Part shown: one piece after another, positions 9,344 to 18,670 of the stretch
Position numbering within the stretch: the stretch's first letter is position 1
Layout of the letters: each line of letters starts with the position of its first letter
NCBI RefSeq assembly: GCF_013155125.1
Contig: NZ_CP053564.1
Location: forward strand, 2,797,501 to 2,861,500
DNA length: 64,000 nucleotides
From: Pseudonocardia broussonetiae
GTDB taxonomy: Bacteria > Actinomycetota > Actinomycetes > Mycobacteriales > Pseudonocardiaceae
Direction: 5' to 3'
Translations under genes and position numbers: made by a program
The notes under the pieces: generated by a model
What the model was told of the DNA's origin: nothing
The model's database searches: none
The model's input: only the letters and a program-made list of their open reading frames with translations

Positions 9344-10372
9344 GGGCGGTCGGGTCCGTGCTGCGGGCGGGGCTGCTGTCGAGGCTGCGGGCGGGGCTGC
9401 CGGCGGGGCTGCTGTGCAGTCGCACCTCGCCCCGGTCGTCGTCCGGGTCGTCCCGGTCGTCGTCGCGGTCGTCGCTCAGGTCGCGGTCCTCGTCGGCCTC
9501 CTCCTCGTCGAAGCCCCGCTCGTCGACCTCCTCGTCGATCGCCGCCACGGCCTCCTCGATCTCCTCGACCTCCTCGTCCGTCGTCGCCGTCACCGGCGGG
9601 GCGTAGGGGCGGGGGCGGGTGGACGAGGGGGCCGTCGTCGGGGTGGATGTCGGGGCGGATGTCGGAGGTGTGGTGAGCGTGGTGGCCGGTGGGGTCGTAC
9701 GGGGGGCGCTGCGGCGATCGCGGGCGGCGTGGGCGTGGGTGGCGGGGTCGGGGTCGTGGGCGGCGTGGTCGTGGTCGGGGTCGTGAGCGGTGGGGTGGTG
9801 GTCGCCGGGGCCGGTGCGGGCGGCCGCTCCGGCTCCCGCGCCACCGGCGCCCGAACCGGCCGCGGTTCGGCGGGCCGCGCGGCCACCGCCTGCACCGGCG
9901 CCTCCCGCTGCTCGTCGTCGTCGGCGGTGACGGGTCGTGGTGCGGCGGGCGGTGGTGCGGCGGGGGTGCGGCGACGGCGGAGGTCGCGGCGGGCGTCACG
10001 GAGGTGCTGGTCCGGCTCGGGGTCGTCGTCCGCTCCGCTGCCGTCCGCTCCGGCACTGCGCTCGCGCCGGGCAGGGGGACGCCGCGGGGCTCGGTGGCGT
10101 CGTCGACCGCGATCCCGATCCCGACGGCCGCACCGCACACGAGCAGGCCGCCCGCCACCATCACTGCGGGCCTGCCGGCCGTCCGGGGGCCGGTGCCCAC
10201 GAGGTGGGTGACCGGGCGGCGGTCCGGTGCGGGCCGGTGTCTCCCCATGCCGTCCGGTTACCCGCTGTGGCCGTTCCTGAACGGGTTCACCCGGACGGTG
10301 GATCAAGGCGCGACGCGGACCGGGCCGGGACGTAGGTTGTGCGCGACACGCCCCGGCGTACCAGGAGGGCCA

Positions 10373-11872
10373 GTGGCCACACCTCGCCACGCGGCGGACG
10401 CGACGCGGCCCACCGGCCGCACGCTGCCCGTCGAGCAGAACGGCATCAACGTCATCGTCGACGACGAGCGCAAGGGCGTCCCGCGCCAGCTGTTCTGGCC
10501 CTGGTTCAGCGCCAACATCTCGGTCCTCGGCATCAGCTACGGCGCCTTCACCCTCGCGTTCGGCATCTCGTTCTGGCAGGCCGCGATCGCGGGCGTGTTC
10601 GGGGTGCTGTTCTCGTTCCTGCTGTGCGGGTTCGTCGCGGTCGCGGGCAAGCGCGGGTCGGCGCCGACGATGGTGCTGTCACGGGCGGCGTTCGGCGTGC
10701 GCGGCAACCGGCTGCCGTCGGCGATCTCGTGGCTGCTGACCGTCGGCTGGGAGACCGTCCTGACGATCACCGCCACCCTCGCCACGGCCACGGTGTTCGA
10801 GCGCCTCGGAGCGGGCGGGGGCACCGGCACGCTCGTCGTCGCGCTGATCGTGGTGGCGGGCTTGGTCGTCGGCGCGGGGGTGCTCGGGTTCGACGTGATC
10901 ATGCGGGTGTCGTCGGTGATCACGGTCGTCGCGGCGGTGCTGACGGTCGTCTACCTGGTGCTGGTCGCCGGCACGATCGACCTGGGCGCGGTCACCGCGC
11001 TGCCCTCGGGCTCCACGGCCGCCGTCGTCGGGGCCGTGGTGTTCCTCATGACCGGCTTCGGGCTGGGCTGGGTCAACGTCGCCGCCGACTACTCGCGGTA
11101 CCTGCCGCGCTCCTCGTCGAGCCGCGGGGTCGTCGGATGGACGGTGTTCGGCGCGTCCGTCGGGCCGGTGGTCCTGCTGCTGTTCGGGCTGCTGCTGGCC
11201 GGCTCGTCGGCGGAGCTCAGCGAGAACATCGCCTCCGACCCGGTCGGCGCCCTGGCCGCCGCGCTGCCGACGTGGTTCCTGGTGCCGTTCGCGCTGGTCG
11301 CGGTGCTCGGCCTGGTGGGCGGGGCGGTGCTCGACATCTACTCGTCGGGGCTCGCGCTGATGGCCACCGGCCTCCAGGTCACGCGGCCGACGGCCGCGCT
11401 GATCGACGGCGTGATCATGGTGCTGGGCACCGTCTACGTCGTGTTCGTGGCGGGCGACTTCCTCGTGCAGTTCCAGGGCTTCCTCATCACGCTCGGCGTG
11501 CCGGTCGCGGCCTGGTGCGGGATCGTGCTGGCCGACATCCTGCTGCGCCGCGGCGACTACGCCGAGGACGACCTCTACCGCCCGTCGGGCCGCTACGGCG
11601 ACGTCCAGTGGTTCCCGATCGCGGTCATCGCGGTCGCGACGGCGCTGGGCTGGGGGCTGGTGACGAACGCGAGCGCCGAGTGGCTGACGTGGCAGGGCTA
11701 CCTGCTCGGGCCGATCGGCGGGCGCGAGGGCGACTGGGCCTACGCCAACCTCGGCGTGCTCCTGGCGCTGGTGATCGGCTTCGTGGCGGCGTACGTCGAG
11801 TCGCGGGGGCGGGTGGCGGCGCAGGAGGTGCCTCCCGCAATGCGGCTGCGCCCGGGCGACGGGTCCGCCTAA
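10373..11872 (+). CDS. NCS1-type purine-cytosine permease family transporter
   Basis: The 499-residue membrane protein has about 12 hydrophobic segments and the features of nucleobase:cation symporter-1 proteins: a soluble head with GINVIVDDERKGVPRQLFWPWFSANISV, then GFGLGWVNVAADYSRYLP in the middle. The substrate is probably a nucleobase, allantoin, hydantoin or a related compound; sequence alone does not decide. AGGAGGG (10363-10369) precedes GTG 10373; the longer open frame upstream is not coding. TAGGTT at 10333-10338 is a possible -10. Confidence 0.88.
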   Translation: MATPRHAADATRPTGRTLPVEQNGINVIVDDERKGVPRQLFWPWFSANISVLGISYGAFTLAFGISFWQAAIAGVFGVLFSFLLCGFVAVAGKRGSAPTMVLSRAAFGVRGNRLPSAISWLLTVGWETVLTITATLATATVFERLGAGGGTGTLVVALIVVAGLVVGAGVLGFDVIMRVSSVITVVAAVLTVVYLVLVAGTIDLGAVTALPSGSTAAVVGAVVFLMTGFGLGWVNVAADYSRYLPRSSSSRGVVGWTVFGASVGPVVLLLFGLLLAGSSAELSENIASDPVGALAAALPTWFLVPFALVAVLGLVGGAVLDIYSSGLALMATGLQVTRPTAALIDGVIMVLGTVYVVFVAGDFLVQFQGFLITLGVPVAAWCGIVLADILLRRGDYAEDDLYRPSGRYGDVQWFPIAVIAVATALGWGLVTNASAEWLTWQGYLLGPIGGREGDWAYANLGVLLALVIGFVAAYVESRGRVAAQEVPPAMRLRPGDGSA

Positions 11873-11922
11873 GCTCGGATCACGGTGGCGCCGTCCGGCC
11901 GCCGGAACCGGGGGGAAGAAGA

Positions 11923-13341
11923 ATGTCCGGCACGAACGTCGGTCTCGAGAAGCCGGCGGCGCCGGTCACGCGCGTGGGTCTCGCGATCGGACTGCTCGTC
12001 GGGTCCGCCTTCGTCATGATCCTCAACGAGACGATCATGAGCGTCGCCCTGCCCGTGCTGATCACCGACCTGGGGATCAGCCCGAGCACGGCGCAGTGGC
12101 TGACCAGCGGGTTCCTGCTCACGATGGCCGTGGTCATCCCGGTCACGGGGTTCCTGCTGCAGCGGTTCACGCCGCGGCAGGTGTTCGTCGCGTCGATGAC
12201 GCTGTTCAGCCTCGGCACCCTGGTCGCGGGCCTCGCGCCCGGCTTCGAGGTGCTGCTGACCGGCCGGATCGTGCAGGCCGTCGGCACGGCGGTGATGGTG
12301 CCGCTGCTGTTCACGACCGTGATGACGCTCATCCCCGCGGAGCGCCGCGGATCGACGATGGGCACGATCTCGATCGTCATCGCGGTGGCTCCGGCCGTCG
12401 GTCCGACGATCTCGGGCCTGATCCTCTCCGCGCTCGACTGGCGCTGGATGTTCTGGATCGTCCTGCCGATCGCGCTGGTCGCGCTCGTCGCGGGGGCGTC
12501 GCTGCTGCAGGTGCCGGTGGAGACGCGGAAGGTCCCGCTCGACGTCCCGTCGGTGCTGATCTCCGCGATCGCGTTCAGCGGGCTCGTGTACGGCCTGAGC
12601 GCGATCGGCGAGGCCGCGCGCGGCGGGACCGCGGTGCCGCCGTGGATCCCGGTCGTCGTCGGGGCGGTGGCGATGGTCGTGTTCGTGGCGCGGCAGCGGC
12701 GCCTGCAGCGCGACGACCGCGCCCTGCTCGACCTGCGGCCCTTCGCCCACCGCTCGTTCGTCGTGTCGGTGGTGCTCGTCGTGCTCAGCATGATGGCGCT
12801 CTTCGGCGCGCTGATCCTGCTGCCGCTCTACCTGCAGGAGGTGCTCGGCACCGACCCGTTCGTCACGGGGCTGGTCGTGCTGCCCGGCGGGCTGGTGATG
12901 GGGCTGCTCGGGCCGGTCGTCGGGCGCACCTACGACCGCGTCGGCGCCCGCCCGCTCGTCATCCCCGGCGCGGTGGTGCTCAGCGCGGCGCTGTGGCTGC
13001 TCACCGCGCTCGTCGGCGGGCCGCTGTGGACCGTCGTCGCCGCGCACGTCGTGCTCAGCGCGGGCATCGCGGTGATGCTCACGCCGCTGATGACCGACGC
13101 GCTCAGCGCGCTGCCGACGTCGCTCTACTCGCACGGCAGCGCGATCATCACGACGCTGCAGCAGGTGGCGGGGGCGGCGGGCACGGCGCTGTTCGTCACG
13201 GTGATGACGCTGGCGTCGGCGTCCGGCGGGGCGATCGACGCCGCCGGCGTGCGCGTGGCGTTCCTGACGGCGGCCGTGATCTCGCTGCTCGCGATCGGGA
13301 CGTCGCTGCTGGTGGCACCGCGGAAGGCCGCGGTGGCGTGA
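11923..13341 (+). CDS. MFS drug exporter, DHA2 (EmrB/QacA-type)
   Basis: The 472-residue protein has about 14 hydrophobic segments, the layout of DHA2 proton antiporters that expel cationic or hydrophobic compounds. It begins with an Asn-Glu in TM1 (MILNETIMSVALPVLITDL), and GRIVQAVGTAVMVPLL matches motif C-type sequence around TM5. The ATG follows GGGGGAAGAAGA. The stop overlaps the next gene by 4 bp (GTGA), so the two are co-translated. The substrate is unknown. Confidence 0.9.
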   Translation: MSGTNVGLEKPAAPVTRVGLAIGLLVGSAFVMILNETIMSVALPVLITDLGISPSTAQWLTSGFLLTMAVVIPVTGFLLQRFTPRQVFVASMTLFSLGTLVAGLAPGFEVLLTGRIVQAVGTAVMVPLLFTTVMTLIPAERRGSTMGTISIVIAVAPAVGPTISGLILSALDWRWMFWIVLPIALVALVAGASLLQVPVETRKVPLDVPSVLISAIAFSGLVYGLSAIGEAARGGTAVPPWIPVVVGAVAMVVFVARQRRLQRDDRALLDLRPFAHRSFVVSVVLVVLSMMALFGALILLPLYLQEVLGTDPFVTGLVVLPGGLVMGLLGPVVGRTYDRVGARPLVIPGAVVLSAALWLLTALVGGPLWTVVAAHVVLSAGIAVMLTPLMTDALSALPTSLYSHGSAIITTLQQVAGAAGTALFVTVMTLASASGGAIDAAGVRVAFLTAAVISLLAIGTSLLVAPRKAAVA

Positions 13342-13916
13342 CGCGCACGGTGGTGTTCGACGTCGGTGACGTGCTGGTGCCAACGCTCTCCCTGCACGCG
13401 GTCGTGGGCGAGGGGCTCGGGCTGCCGGAGGCCGAGTTCCTCTCCGGGTTCTGGTCCGGGCGCGGCGCCTACGACCTGGGCGGTGCGTCGTCGGAGTACT
13501 GGGCGGGCGTGCTGCGGGCGTGGGGCCGCGACGCCGATGCGGAGCTGATGGCCGAGCTGGAGCGCCGCGACGCCCACCGCTGGTCGGTGCTGCCCGACGA
13601 GCAGGCGGCGCTGGTGGCGGAGCGGGCGGCGGCGGGCGACCGGCTGGCGCTGCTGTCGAACGCCCCGGTGCCGCTGGCCGCCGCGGTGCGGGCGGCGGCG
13701 TGGAGCGAGCCGTTCGACGTGCTCGTGTTCTCCTGCGACCTCGGCGTGGGCAAGCCCGACCCGGCGCTGTTCGCCCGCGCGTCGGCGCTGCTCGGGCCGG
13801 GGGAGGCGGTGTTCCTCGACGACAAGGCGGAGAACGTCGAGGCGGCCCGGGTGCACGGGTGGGAGGCGCACGTGTGGGTCGGCGTGGAGGACGCTCGGGA
13901 GTGGCTCAGCCGCTGA
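13338..13916 (+). CDS. HAD superfamily hydrolase
   Basis: The 192-residue product shows the four HAD motifs: VVFDVGDVLV with the nucleophile Asp (motif I), LLSNAP (II), the Lys of GKPDPALF (III) and FLDDKAENV (IV). The insert between I and II forms a helical cap, as in subfamily I phosphatases and haloacid dehalogenases. The GTG start overlaps the exporter's stop by four bases, which indicates translational coupling. The substrate is not predictable. Confidence 0.88.
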   Translation: MTRTVVFDVGDVLVPTLSLHAVVGEGLGLPEAEFLSGFWSGRGAYDLGGASSEYWAGVLRAWGRDADAELMAELERRDAHRWSVLPDEQAALVAERAAAGDRLALLSNAPVPLAAAVRAAAWSEPFDVLVFSCDLGVGKPDPALFARASALLGPGEAVFLDDKAENVEAARVHGWEAHVWVGVEDAREWLSR

Positions 13917-13922
13917 TCTCCG

Positions 13923-14966
13923 TCAACCGCTGACGTGGAACGTCGCGAGCCGCTCGGCCTCTGCCTCGACCTCCTCGCGCACGGCGGTCGTCAGCGGCTC
14001 GAACGGCGTGACCTCCACCCGGTCGTCGGTGCGGCGCCAGGTCCCGGCGACCCGGCCGTCGACGAGGAACGTGGGCGCCGACTGCGGCTTGCGCGTGTGG
14101 AACACGTGGTGCCGGTGCTCGGGCGGGAGCAGCTGCGCGCGGACGGCGTGGCCGAGGAGCAGCACGGCGTCCCAGGTGCCGAGGAACCGGACCGGGGCGG
14201 GGACGTCGGGGTCGGGGAGCGGGGCGTCGGGGAGGTCGACGAGGACGGCGCCGTCGGGGTCGCGGAACGTCCGGAGGGTGAGGCGGGCGAGCACGCCCTT
14301 CGTGAAGGTGATCGTCCAGCCGGCGTAGCGGGCGAGGTCACCGGGGGTGGCGGGGCCGAAGCCGCCCAGGTAGCGGCGGGCGAGGTGCTCCTCGGCCCGC
14401 TCCCGGTCGACGGGGGCGATGAGGGGTGCGGCCAGGCCGTAGACGTGGGCGCGGGGGCGGTCCCAGGTGCCGGCCGGGGGGACGCGGACGAGGTCGACCC
14501 AGAGCTGGGCGCCGGAGAAGGCCTCCTTGGGGTGGCCGGCTGCGGTGATGGCCTCGACGAGCTGGGCCTGGGTCCTGGGGCCTTCCTGGAGCGCTTCCCG
14601 GACGGTGTCCGCGACGGCGTCCATGTCGGCGTCGACCTTCGTGGTGCGGGTCCAGAGCTGCCTGCGGTGCTCCCTGACGGCTTCGGTGAGGAGGGGGTGG
14701 TCGTCGGCGGAGACCATGTGGATGGTGCAGCGCATGACCCAGCTCTGGATGATCTCCCCTCTTCCCAGGGCGTCCGTCAGGTGGTTCTTCTGGAAGATGC
14801 TCATGCGGGACCAGAGACCTACGTAGGCCGACGGGCTGTACTGGGTCTGCAGGCCTCCCACGTCTTCCACCGTTCTCCGGAGTTCGTGGTGGGTTCTGGT
14901 GAGGAGGTGCTGGCGGGTCAGCAGTGCCCTGTTGAGGTGGTGTGAGCTCAGGTGCCTGTCGGGCAT
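13923..14966 (-). CDS. Winged-helix AlkZ-like (HTH_42) protein
   Basis: The 347-residue product matches the winged-helix DNA-binding family that includes the DNA glycosylases AlkZ/YcaQ. Typical segments are HHLNRALLTRQHLL at the start, VGGLQTQYSPSAYVGLWSR, and SWVMRCTIHMVSADD. Members unhook alkylated or crosslinked bases, or are simply uncharacterised. ATG 14966 is five bases after AAGGTGA; the further upstream open frame is basic and non-conserved. The C-terminus lies seven bases from the HAD gene on the other strand. DNA repair is an inference, supported only loosely by the adjacent SOS-box gene. Confidence 0.78.
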   Translation of the reverse strand: MPDRHLSSHHLNRALLTRQHLLTRTHHELRRTVEDVGGLQTQYSPSAYVGLWSRMSIFQKNHLTDALGRGEIIQSWVMRCTIHMVSADDHPLLTEAVREHRRQLWTRTTKVDADMDAVADTVREALQEGPRTQAQLVEAITAAGHPKEAFSGAQLWVDLVRVPPAGTWDRPRAHVYGLAAPLIAPVDRERAEEHLARRYLGGFGPATPGDLARYAGWTITFTKGVLARLTLRTFRDPDGAVLVDLPDAPLPDPDVPAPVRFLGTWDAVLLLGHAVRAQLLPPEHRHHVFHTRKPQSAPTFLVDGRVAGTWRRTDDRVEVTPFEPLTTAVREEVEAEAERLATFHVSG

Positions 14967-15097
14967 GGGGGTCACCTTGGCATGTGCTGCCGCGGCGCTT
15001 CCGGTCCTCGGCGCCCTGGCGGGCGCCTGCGGTCCGGGTCGCCTTGCCCTCGAAGCCCTCGGTCCAGTGTGGATTACCGCTGGTGGAAGTGATATGA

Positions 15098-15113
15098 TCG
15101 AACACATGTTCGA
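15098..15113. promoter_or_regulatory. LexA-type SOS box TCGAACACATGTTCGA with -10 TATGAT
   Basis: The sequence is an exact TCGAAC-N4-GTTCGA palindrome, the mycobacterial/actinobacterial LexA consensus. TATGAT (15093-15098) abuts it and is a near-perfect -10. The ATG at 15106 lies inside the box, seven bases past the -10, so the transcript is probably leaderless and LexA would cover the transcription start. Confidence 0.8.
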
Positions 15114-16455
15114 CAGCGATGTGCTCGTTCTGCCCCCCGAGCAGACGCTGGGCAACACCGCGCCCTCCGGACTGTTCGGACTCGAGCTGGAGTTCGCCAC
15201 CGAGTCCGTCGGCTCGCTGTCCGACGCCGAGCTGGTGGATGCCGCTGTCGGGTTCGAGCGGTTGGCTGCGTGGGCTGCTGCCCGGCAGGCCGCCGTGTTG
15301 GCCGAGTTCCAGGGACGTTCCGGGGACGGCTCTGTGCGCGCCGTCAGCGCTGCGGTTCCTCTGCGGGAGTGGGCCTCCGATGAGATCGGGATGGCGCTGA
15401 CCGTGTCCCGAGGGACGGCGCAGGTGCGGTTGGCTCAGGCCCGGCGGCTCTCCGGGGTGCTGCGGCCTACCCGTGACCTGTTGGAGGGCGGGCGGCTGTG
15501 TTGGTCGCGTGCACGGCTGGTGTGCGATCGGCTCGCCCTGCTCGACGACACGCTCGCCGCCGCCGTCCAGGACCGGGTGCTGCCCGCTGCGCCCGGGCAG
15601 ACCTGGGCGCAGCTCGACGCCGCCCTGCGGCGGGCGATCCTCGCCCTGGACCCGGACGGTGCCGCTGCTCGGCACCGGTCCGCTCGGGCGGAGCGGCGGG
15701 TGGACGTGTTCGCCGGCGAGGACGGGATGGCGACCCTGTGGGCCCGGCTGACCGCCCCGGACGCCGCCTCCTCGTACGCGTGGCTGACCCGGCTCGCCCG
15801 GGGTCTCGGCTCGGAGGATCCGCGGACGTTGGACCAGCGCCGCGCCGACCTGCTCGCCGCCGTCCTCACCGGACGACTCGTCCTGCGCGACCCCGCCGCC
15901 GCCGCCGCTGACACCGTCGCGGTCGTGCCGGTGACCCCGGGGAAGCCACTCATCACCGTGCTCGTCCCGCACTCCACCCTCACCGGCGCCGACGACGCCC
16001 CCTGCGAACTCGTCGGGTACGGCCCGATCCCCGCGCTACTGGCCCGGGAGGTCGCCGCCGACGCCGTGTGGCGGCGCCTGGTCAGCGACCCCCTCACCGG
16101 CACGGTGCTGGAGTACGGGCGCACCACCTACCGGCCCCCCGCCGCCCTCGCCGACCACGTCCGGGCCCGCGACATCACCTGCCGCGCACCCGGCTGCCGC
16201 CGCCCCGCCGCCACCTGCGAACTCGACCACGTCGTCCCCTGGGACCCCGACGGGACCACCGGCGAGGACAACCTCGTCGCTCTCTGCCCTGCCCACCACG
16301 ACCTCAAGGAACATCCCGGCTGGCAGACCGAACTCGGGCCCGACCGCGCCCTGGAATGGACCACCCCGACCGGGCACCGCTACCGGACCGGGCGCCACGA
16401 CCACCGGACGGGAGTCAGCGGGCCGGGTGGTCGGGCTCGGCCGAGAAGGCCGTGA
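15106..16455 (+). CDS. DUF222 / HNH endonuclease domain protein (13E12-repeat type)
   Basis: The 449-residue protein has a DUF222 region (about 20-300) and a C-terminal HNH nuclease module. HNH residues are seen in CRAPGCRRPAATCELDHVVP and in NLVALCPAHHDLKEH, including the LDH catalytic pair. These are the 13E12-repeat proteins, often multicopy in actinobacteria, of poorly known function. ATG 15106 is chosen because of the leaderless-type promoter; ATG 15094, four codons upstream, would lie within the -10. The SOS box at the start predicts induction by DNA damage. The end overlaps the convergent sulfatase-type gene by 41 bp. Confidence 0.9.
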   Translation: MFDSDVLVLPPEQTLGNTAPSGLFGLELEFATESVGSLSDAELVDAAVGFERLAAWAAARQAAVLAEFQGRSGDGSVRAVSAAVPLREWASDEIGMALTVSRGTAQVRLAQARRLSGVLRPTRDLLEGGRLCWSRARLVCDRLALLDDTLAAAVQDRVLPAAPGQTWAQLDAALRRAILALDPDGAAARHRSARAERRVDVFAGEDGMATLWARLTAPDAASSYAWLTRLARGLGSEDPRTLDQRRADLLAAVLTGRLVLRDPAAAAADTVAVVPVTPGKPLITVLVPHSTLTGADDAPCELVGYGPIPALLAREVAADAVWRRLVSDPLTGTVLEYGRTTYRPPAALADHVRARDITCRAPGCRRPAATCELDHVVPWDPDGTTGEDNLVALCPAHHDLKEHPGWQTELGPDRALEWTTPTGHRYRTGRHDHRTGVSGPGGRARPRRP

Positions 16456-17944
16456 GGAAGCGGTCGCGGAACGACTCCATCGGCCAGACCGGCGCGTCGT
16501 CGTCGGGGTGCAGGCCGGGGGTCCAGCCCCAGTCGGCGATGCGGTCGAGCACGGCCTCGTCGCGGGTGACCACCGAGATCGGGACGTCCGCGGTGTCGCC
16601 GCCGCCCGTCACGGCGGCCGAGGGCTGGTGGTCGCCGAGCACGAGCAGCACCAGGTCGTCGTCGCCGTAGGTCTGGACCCAGGACACGAGGCTGTCGAGG
16701 GAGTAGGCGACCGCGCCGCCGTACTCGGCGGGGCCCGGCGGGATGTCGGCGTAGACCGAGCCGTCGCCGACGGCGGCCCAGTCGAGGACCGGCGGGACGT
16801 AGGCCCAGGGAGCGTGGCTGGTCACCAGCGCGATCTCGGCCATCACGGGCTCGTGCGGCTCCTGGCGCTCGGCGCGCTGGAAGGCGGCGAGCGTGTACTG
16901 GTCGGGCACGGTGGCCCAGCCGTGGTCGGGGCCGCGGTAGGCGAGGGCGGGGTGGTCGAGCAGGGTGTCGTAGCCGTAGAAGGCGGCCTCCGGCCACTCG
17001 CGGGTGGTGCCGGGCATGACGCCGGCGGTGCGCCAGCCGGCGGCGCCGAAGGCGCTGGTCAGGGTCGTGCGGTCGCTGTCGACGAGTGCTGCGTAGCGGC
17101 GCTGGTCGTGGACGCGCAGGCCCGACAGGAAGGTGGCGTGGGCGAGCCAGCTGTTGCCGCCGACGACGGGCGAGGTGAGGAAGCCCGAGCGGGAGGCGAA
17201 GCCGGCGGCGTCGAGTTCCGCGGTGCCGGCGGCGAGGCGGGGGGCGACGAGGGGGAGGGCGTCGCGGCCGTAGCTCTCGACGAACGCGACGACGACGTCC
17301 TTGCCGGCGAGCGCGGAGAGGAGGCCGTCGGTGTCGCGGTGGGCGTCGACGGCGAGCTCGGCGGCGAAGGCCTCGGCGTCGGCGAGGCCGTCGCGGATCT
17401 GCACGGCGTGGTCGCGGACCAGCAGCGCCGCACCGGCCGAGGCGACGGGCGCGCCGAGCAGGGCGCACGCCAGCCAGACCGGGGTGAGGGCGGCGAGCGT
17501 GCGGGCGGTGGTGCGGCGGTGGGCGACGGCGAGCCCGGCGAGGTGCCGGACCGAGAGCGTGACGCCGACGAGGACGGCGAGCGCGACGAGCACCGCACCG
17601 AGCACGGCGGCAGTGGCGGCGAGCGGACCGGCCGAGCCCGCGACGAACTCGACGCCGGCGCTCACGGAGGCGGCGTCGAGGAGCGGGTCGAACGGGCGGG
17701 CCAGCACGGAGCGGAACGCGGCGTCGAGGACGGCGACGACGCCGACGGCCCCCAGCACCAGGCCCAGGACGGTGGCGGCCTGGCGGACGGCGCGGGCGGG
17801 GAGCAGGAGCAGCAGCGCGGCGCCGAGCAGGCCCTCGACGGACAGGGCGAGCAGGCCCAGCGGCTCGGCCGGCACCACGAGGGCGGCGAGGACGACCAGC
17901 GCGGCGACGACGGTCCGCAGGGAGGACACGGGCAGCGCTCTCAC
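16415..17944 (-). CDS. Membrane sulfatase-fold (LTA-synthase-like) enzyme
   Basis: The 509-residue protein has an N-terminal membrane part of about five segments (residues 8-185), then an extracellular alkaline-phosphatase-superfamily domain. Visible metal-site pieces are VVVAFVESYGRD near the domain start, GGNSWLAHATFLSG with a Ser that may be the nucleophile, and LVLGDHQPS near the end. Such enzymes transfer phosphoglycerol or phosphoethanolamine, or cleave sulfate or phosphate esters, at the cell surface. GTG 17944 overlaps the upstream phosphatidyltransferase stop (GTGA), so the two are coupled. The substrate is inferred to be a lipid or wall glycan. Confidence 0.85.
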   Translation of the reverse strand: MRALPVSSLRTVVAALVVLAALVVPAEPLGLLALSVEGLLGAALLLLLPARAVRQAATVLGLVLGAVGVVAVLDAAFRSVLARPFDPLLDAASVSAGVEFVAGSAGPLAATAAVLGAVLVALAVLVGVTLSVRHLAGLAVAHRRTTARTLAALTPVWLACALLGAPVASAGAALLVRDHAVQIRDGLADAEAFAAELAVDAHRDTDGLLSALAGKDVVVAFVESYGRDALPLVAPRLAAGTAELDAAGFASRSGFLTSPVVGGNSWLAHATFLSGLRVHDQRRYAALVDSDRTTLTSAFGAAGWRTAGVMPGTTREWPEAAFYGYDTLLDHPALAYRGPDHGWATVPDQYTLAAFQRAERQEPHEPVMAEIALVTSHAPWAYVPPVLDWAAVGDGSVYADIPPGPAEYGGAVAYSLDSLVSWVQTYGDDDLVLLVLGDHQPSAAVTGGGDTADVPISVVTRDEAVLDRIADWGWTPGLHPDDDAPVWPMESFRDRFLTAFSAEPDHPAR

Positions 17945-18609
17945 CGGGAACGCCGGAGCCACAGCACGCTCTGCCCGAACGACCACACCAGCAGCACCAG
18001 CGCGAGGCCGACGAGCCACCCCGGCGCCCCCGCGACGGCGGCGACCAGCACGATCCCCTGCAGCGCGGCCACGGCCTTCGCCGACCACCGCACCGGGAGC
18101 GGGCCGTGCAGCCACGGCAGCGCGCGGGCCGCGGCGACGAACGCGTAGCGCATCAGCCCGATCGCGAGCACCCACGGCCCGAGCAGCGTCGCCACGTGCG
18201 CGCTGAGCACGAGCAGCAGGACCGCGTCGACCTCCATGTCGAACCGGGCCCCCAGCGCCGAGGCGGTGCCGGTGCGGCGCGCGACCCGGCCGTCGACGGC
18301 GTCGAGCACCAGCGCCACCGACGCCAGGACGACGATCGGGACCGCCCCCGACCGGTCGACGACCAGCGCCGCGACCCCGCCGACCAGCGCCGCACGGGCG
18401 AGCGTGACGAGGTCGGCCGGACCGAGGGCGTCGGTGCCCGCGCGCCGGGCGGCGCCGTCGAGCAGGAGCCACAACCCGGCGGCGAACACGGTGCCGGCGG
18501 CCCAGCCGAGCGCGCCGAGGCCGACCGCCGCGGTGAGGGCGGCGAGCAGCACGACCTGGAACACGGCCGCGCAGGCCTGCTGCGTGGTCTGCCGCGTTAC
18601 GGTCGTCAT
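17941..18609 (-). CDS. CDP-alcohol phosphatidyltransferase
   Basis: It transfers a phosphatidyl-type group from a CDP-linked lipid to an alcohol, in the membrane. The motif D-x2-DG-x2-AR-x8-G-x3-D-x3-D is complete (DAVDGRVARRTG, then GARFDMEVD), with all four Asp residues. The 222 residues include about six hydrophobic segments. The start is ATG 18609; ATG 18624 is an in-frame alternative. It leads a two-gene operon with the sulfatase-fold enzyme, divergent from the dehydrogenase run. A GTGTACAC palindrome lies at 18617-18624, in the 61-bp divergent gap. The acceptor alcohol is unknown. Confidence 0.88.
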   Translation of the reverse strand: MTTVTRQTTQQACAAVFQVVLLAALTAAVGLGALGWAAGTVFAAGLWLLLDGAARRAGTDALGPADLVTLARAALVGGVAALVVDRSGAVPIVVLASVALVLDAVDGRVARRTGTASALGARFDMEVDAVLLLVLSAHVATLLGPWVLAIGLMRYAFVAAARALPWLHGPLPVRWSAKAVAALQGIVLVAAVAGAPGWLVGLALVLLVWSFGQSVLWLRRSR

Positions 18610-18670
18610 GGGGCGTGTGTACACCCCAGGGACACGGCCCGGACGCCGTCGCGGTTCAGGGAGGTTCGAC

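Noticed and set aside
9590..10390. Stand-alone proline-rich gene in the second frame
   Set aside because: Its start region is Arg-rich noise; it makes better sense as the middle part of the frameshifted membrane protein.
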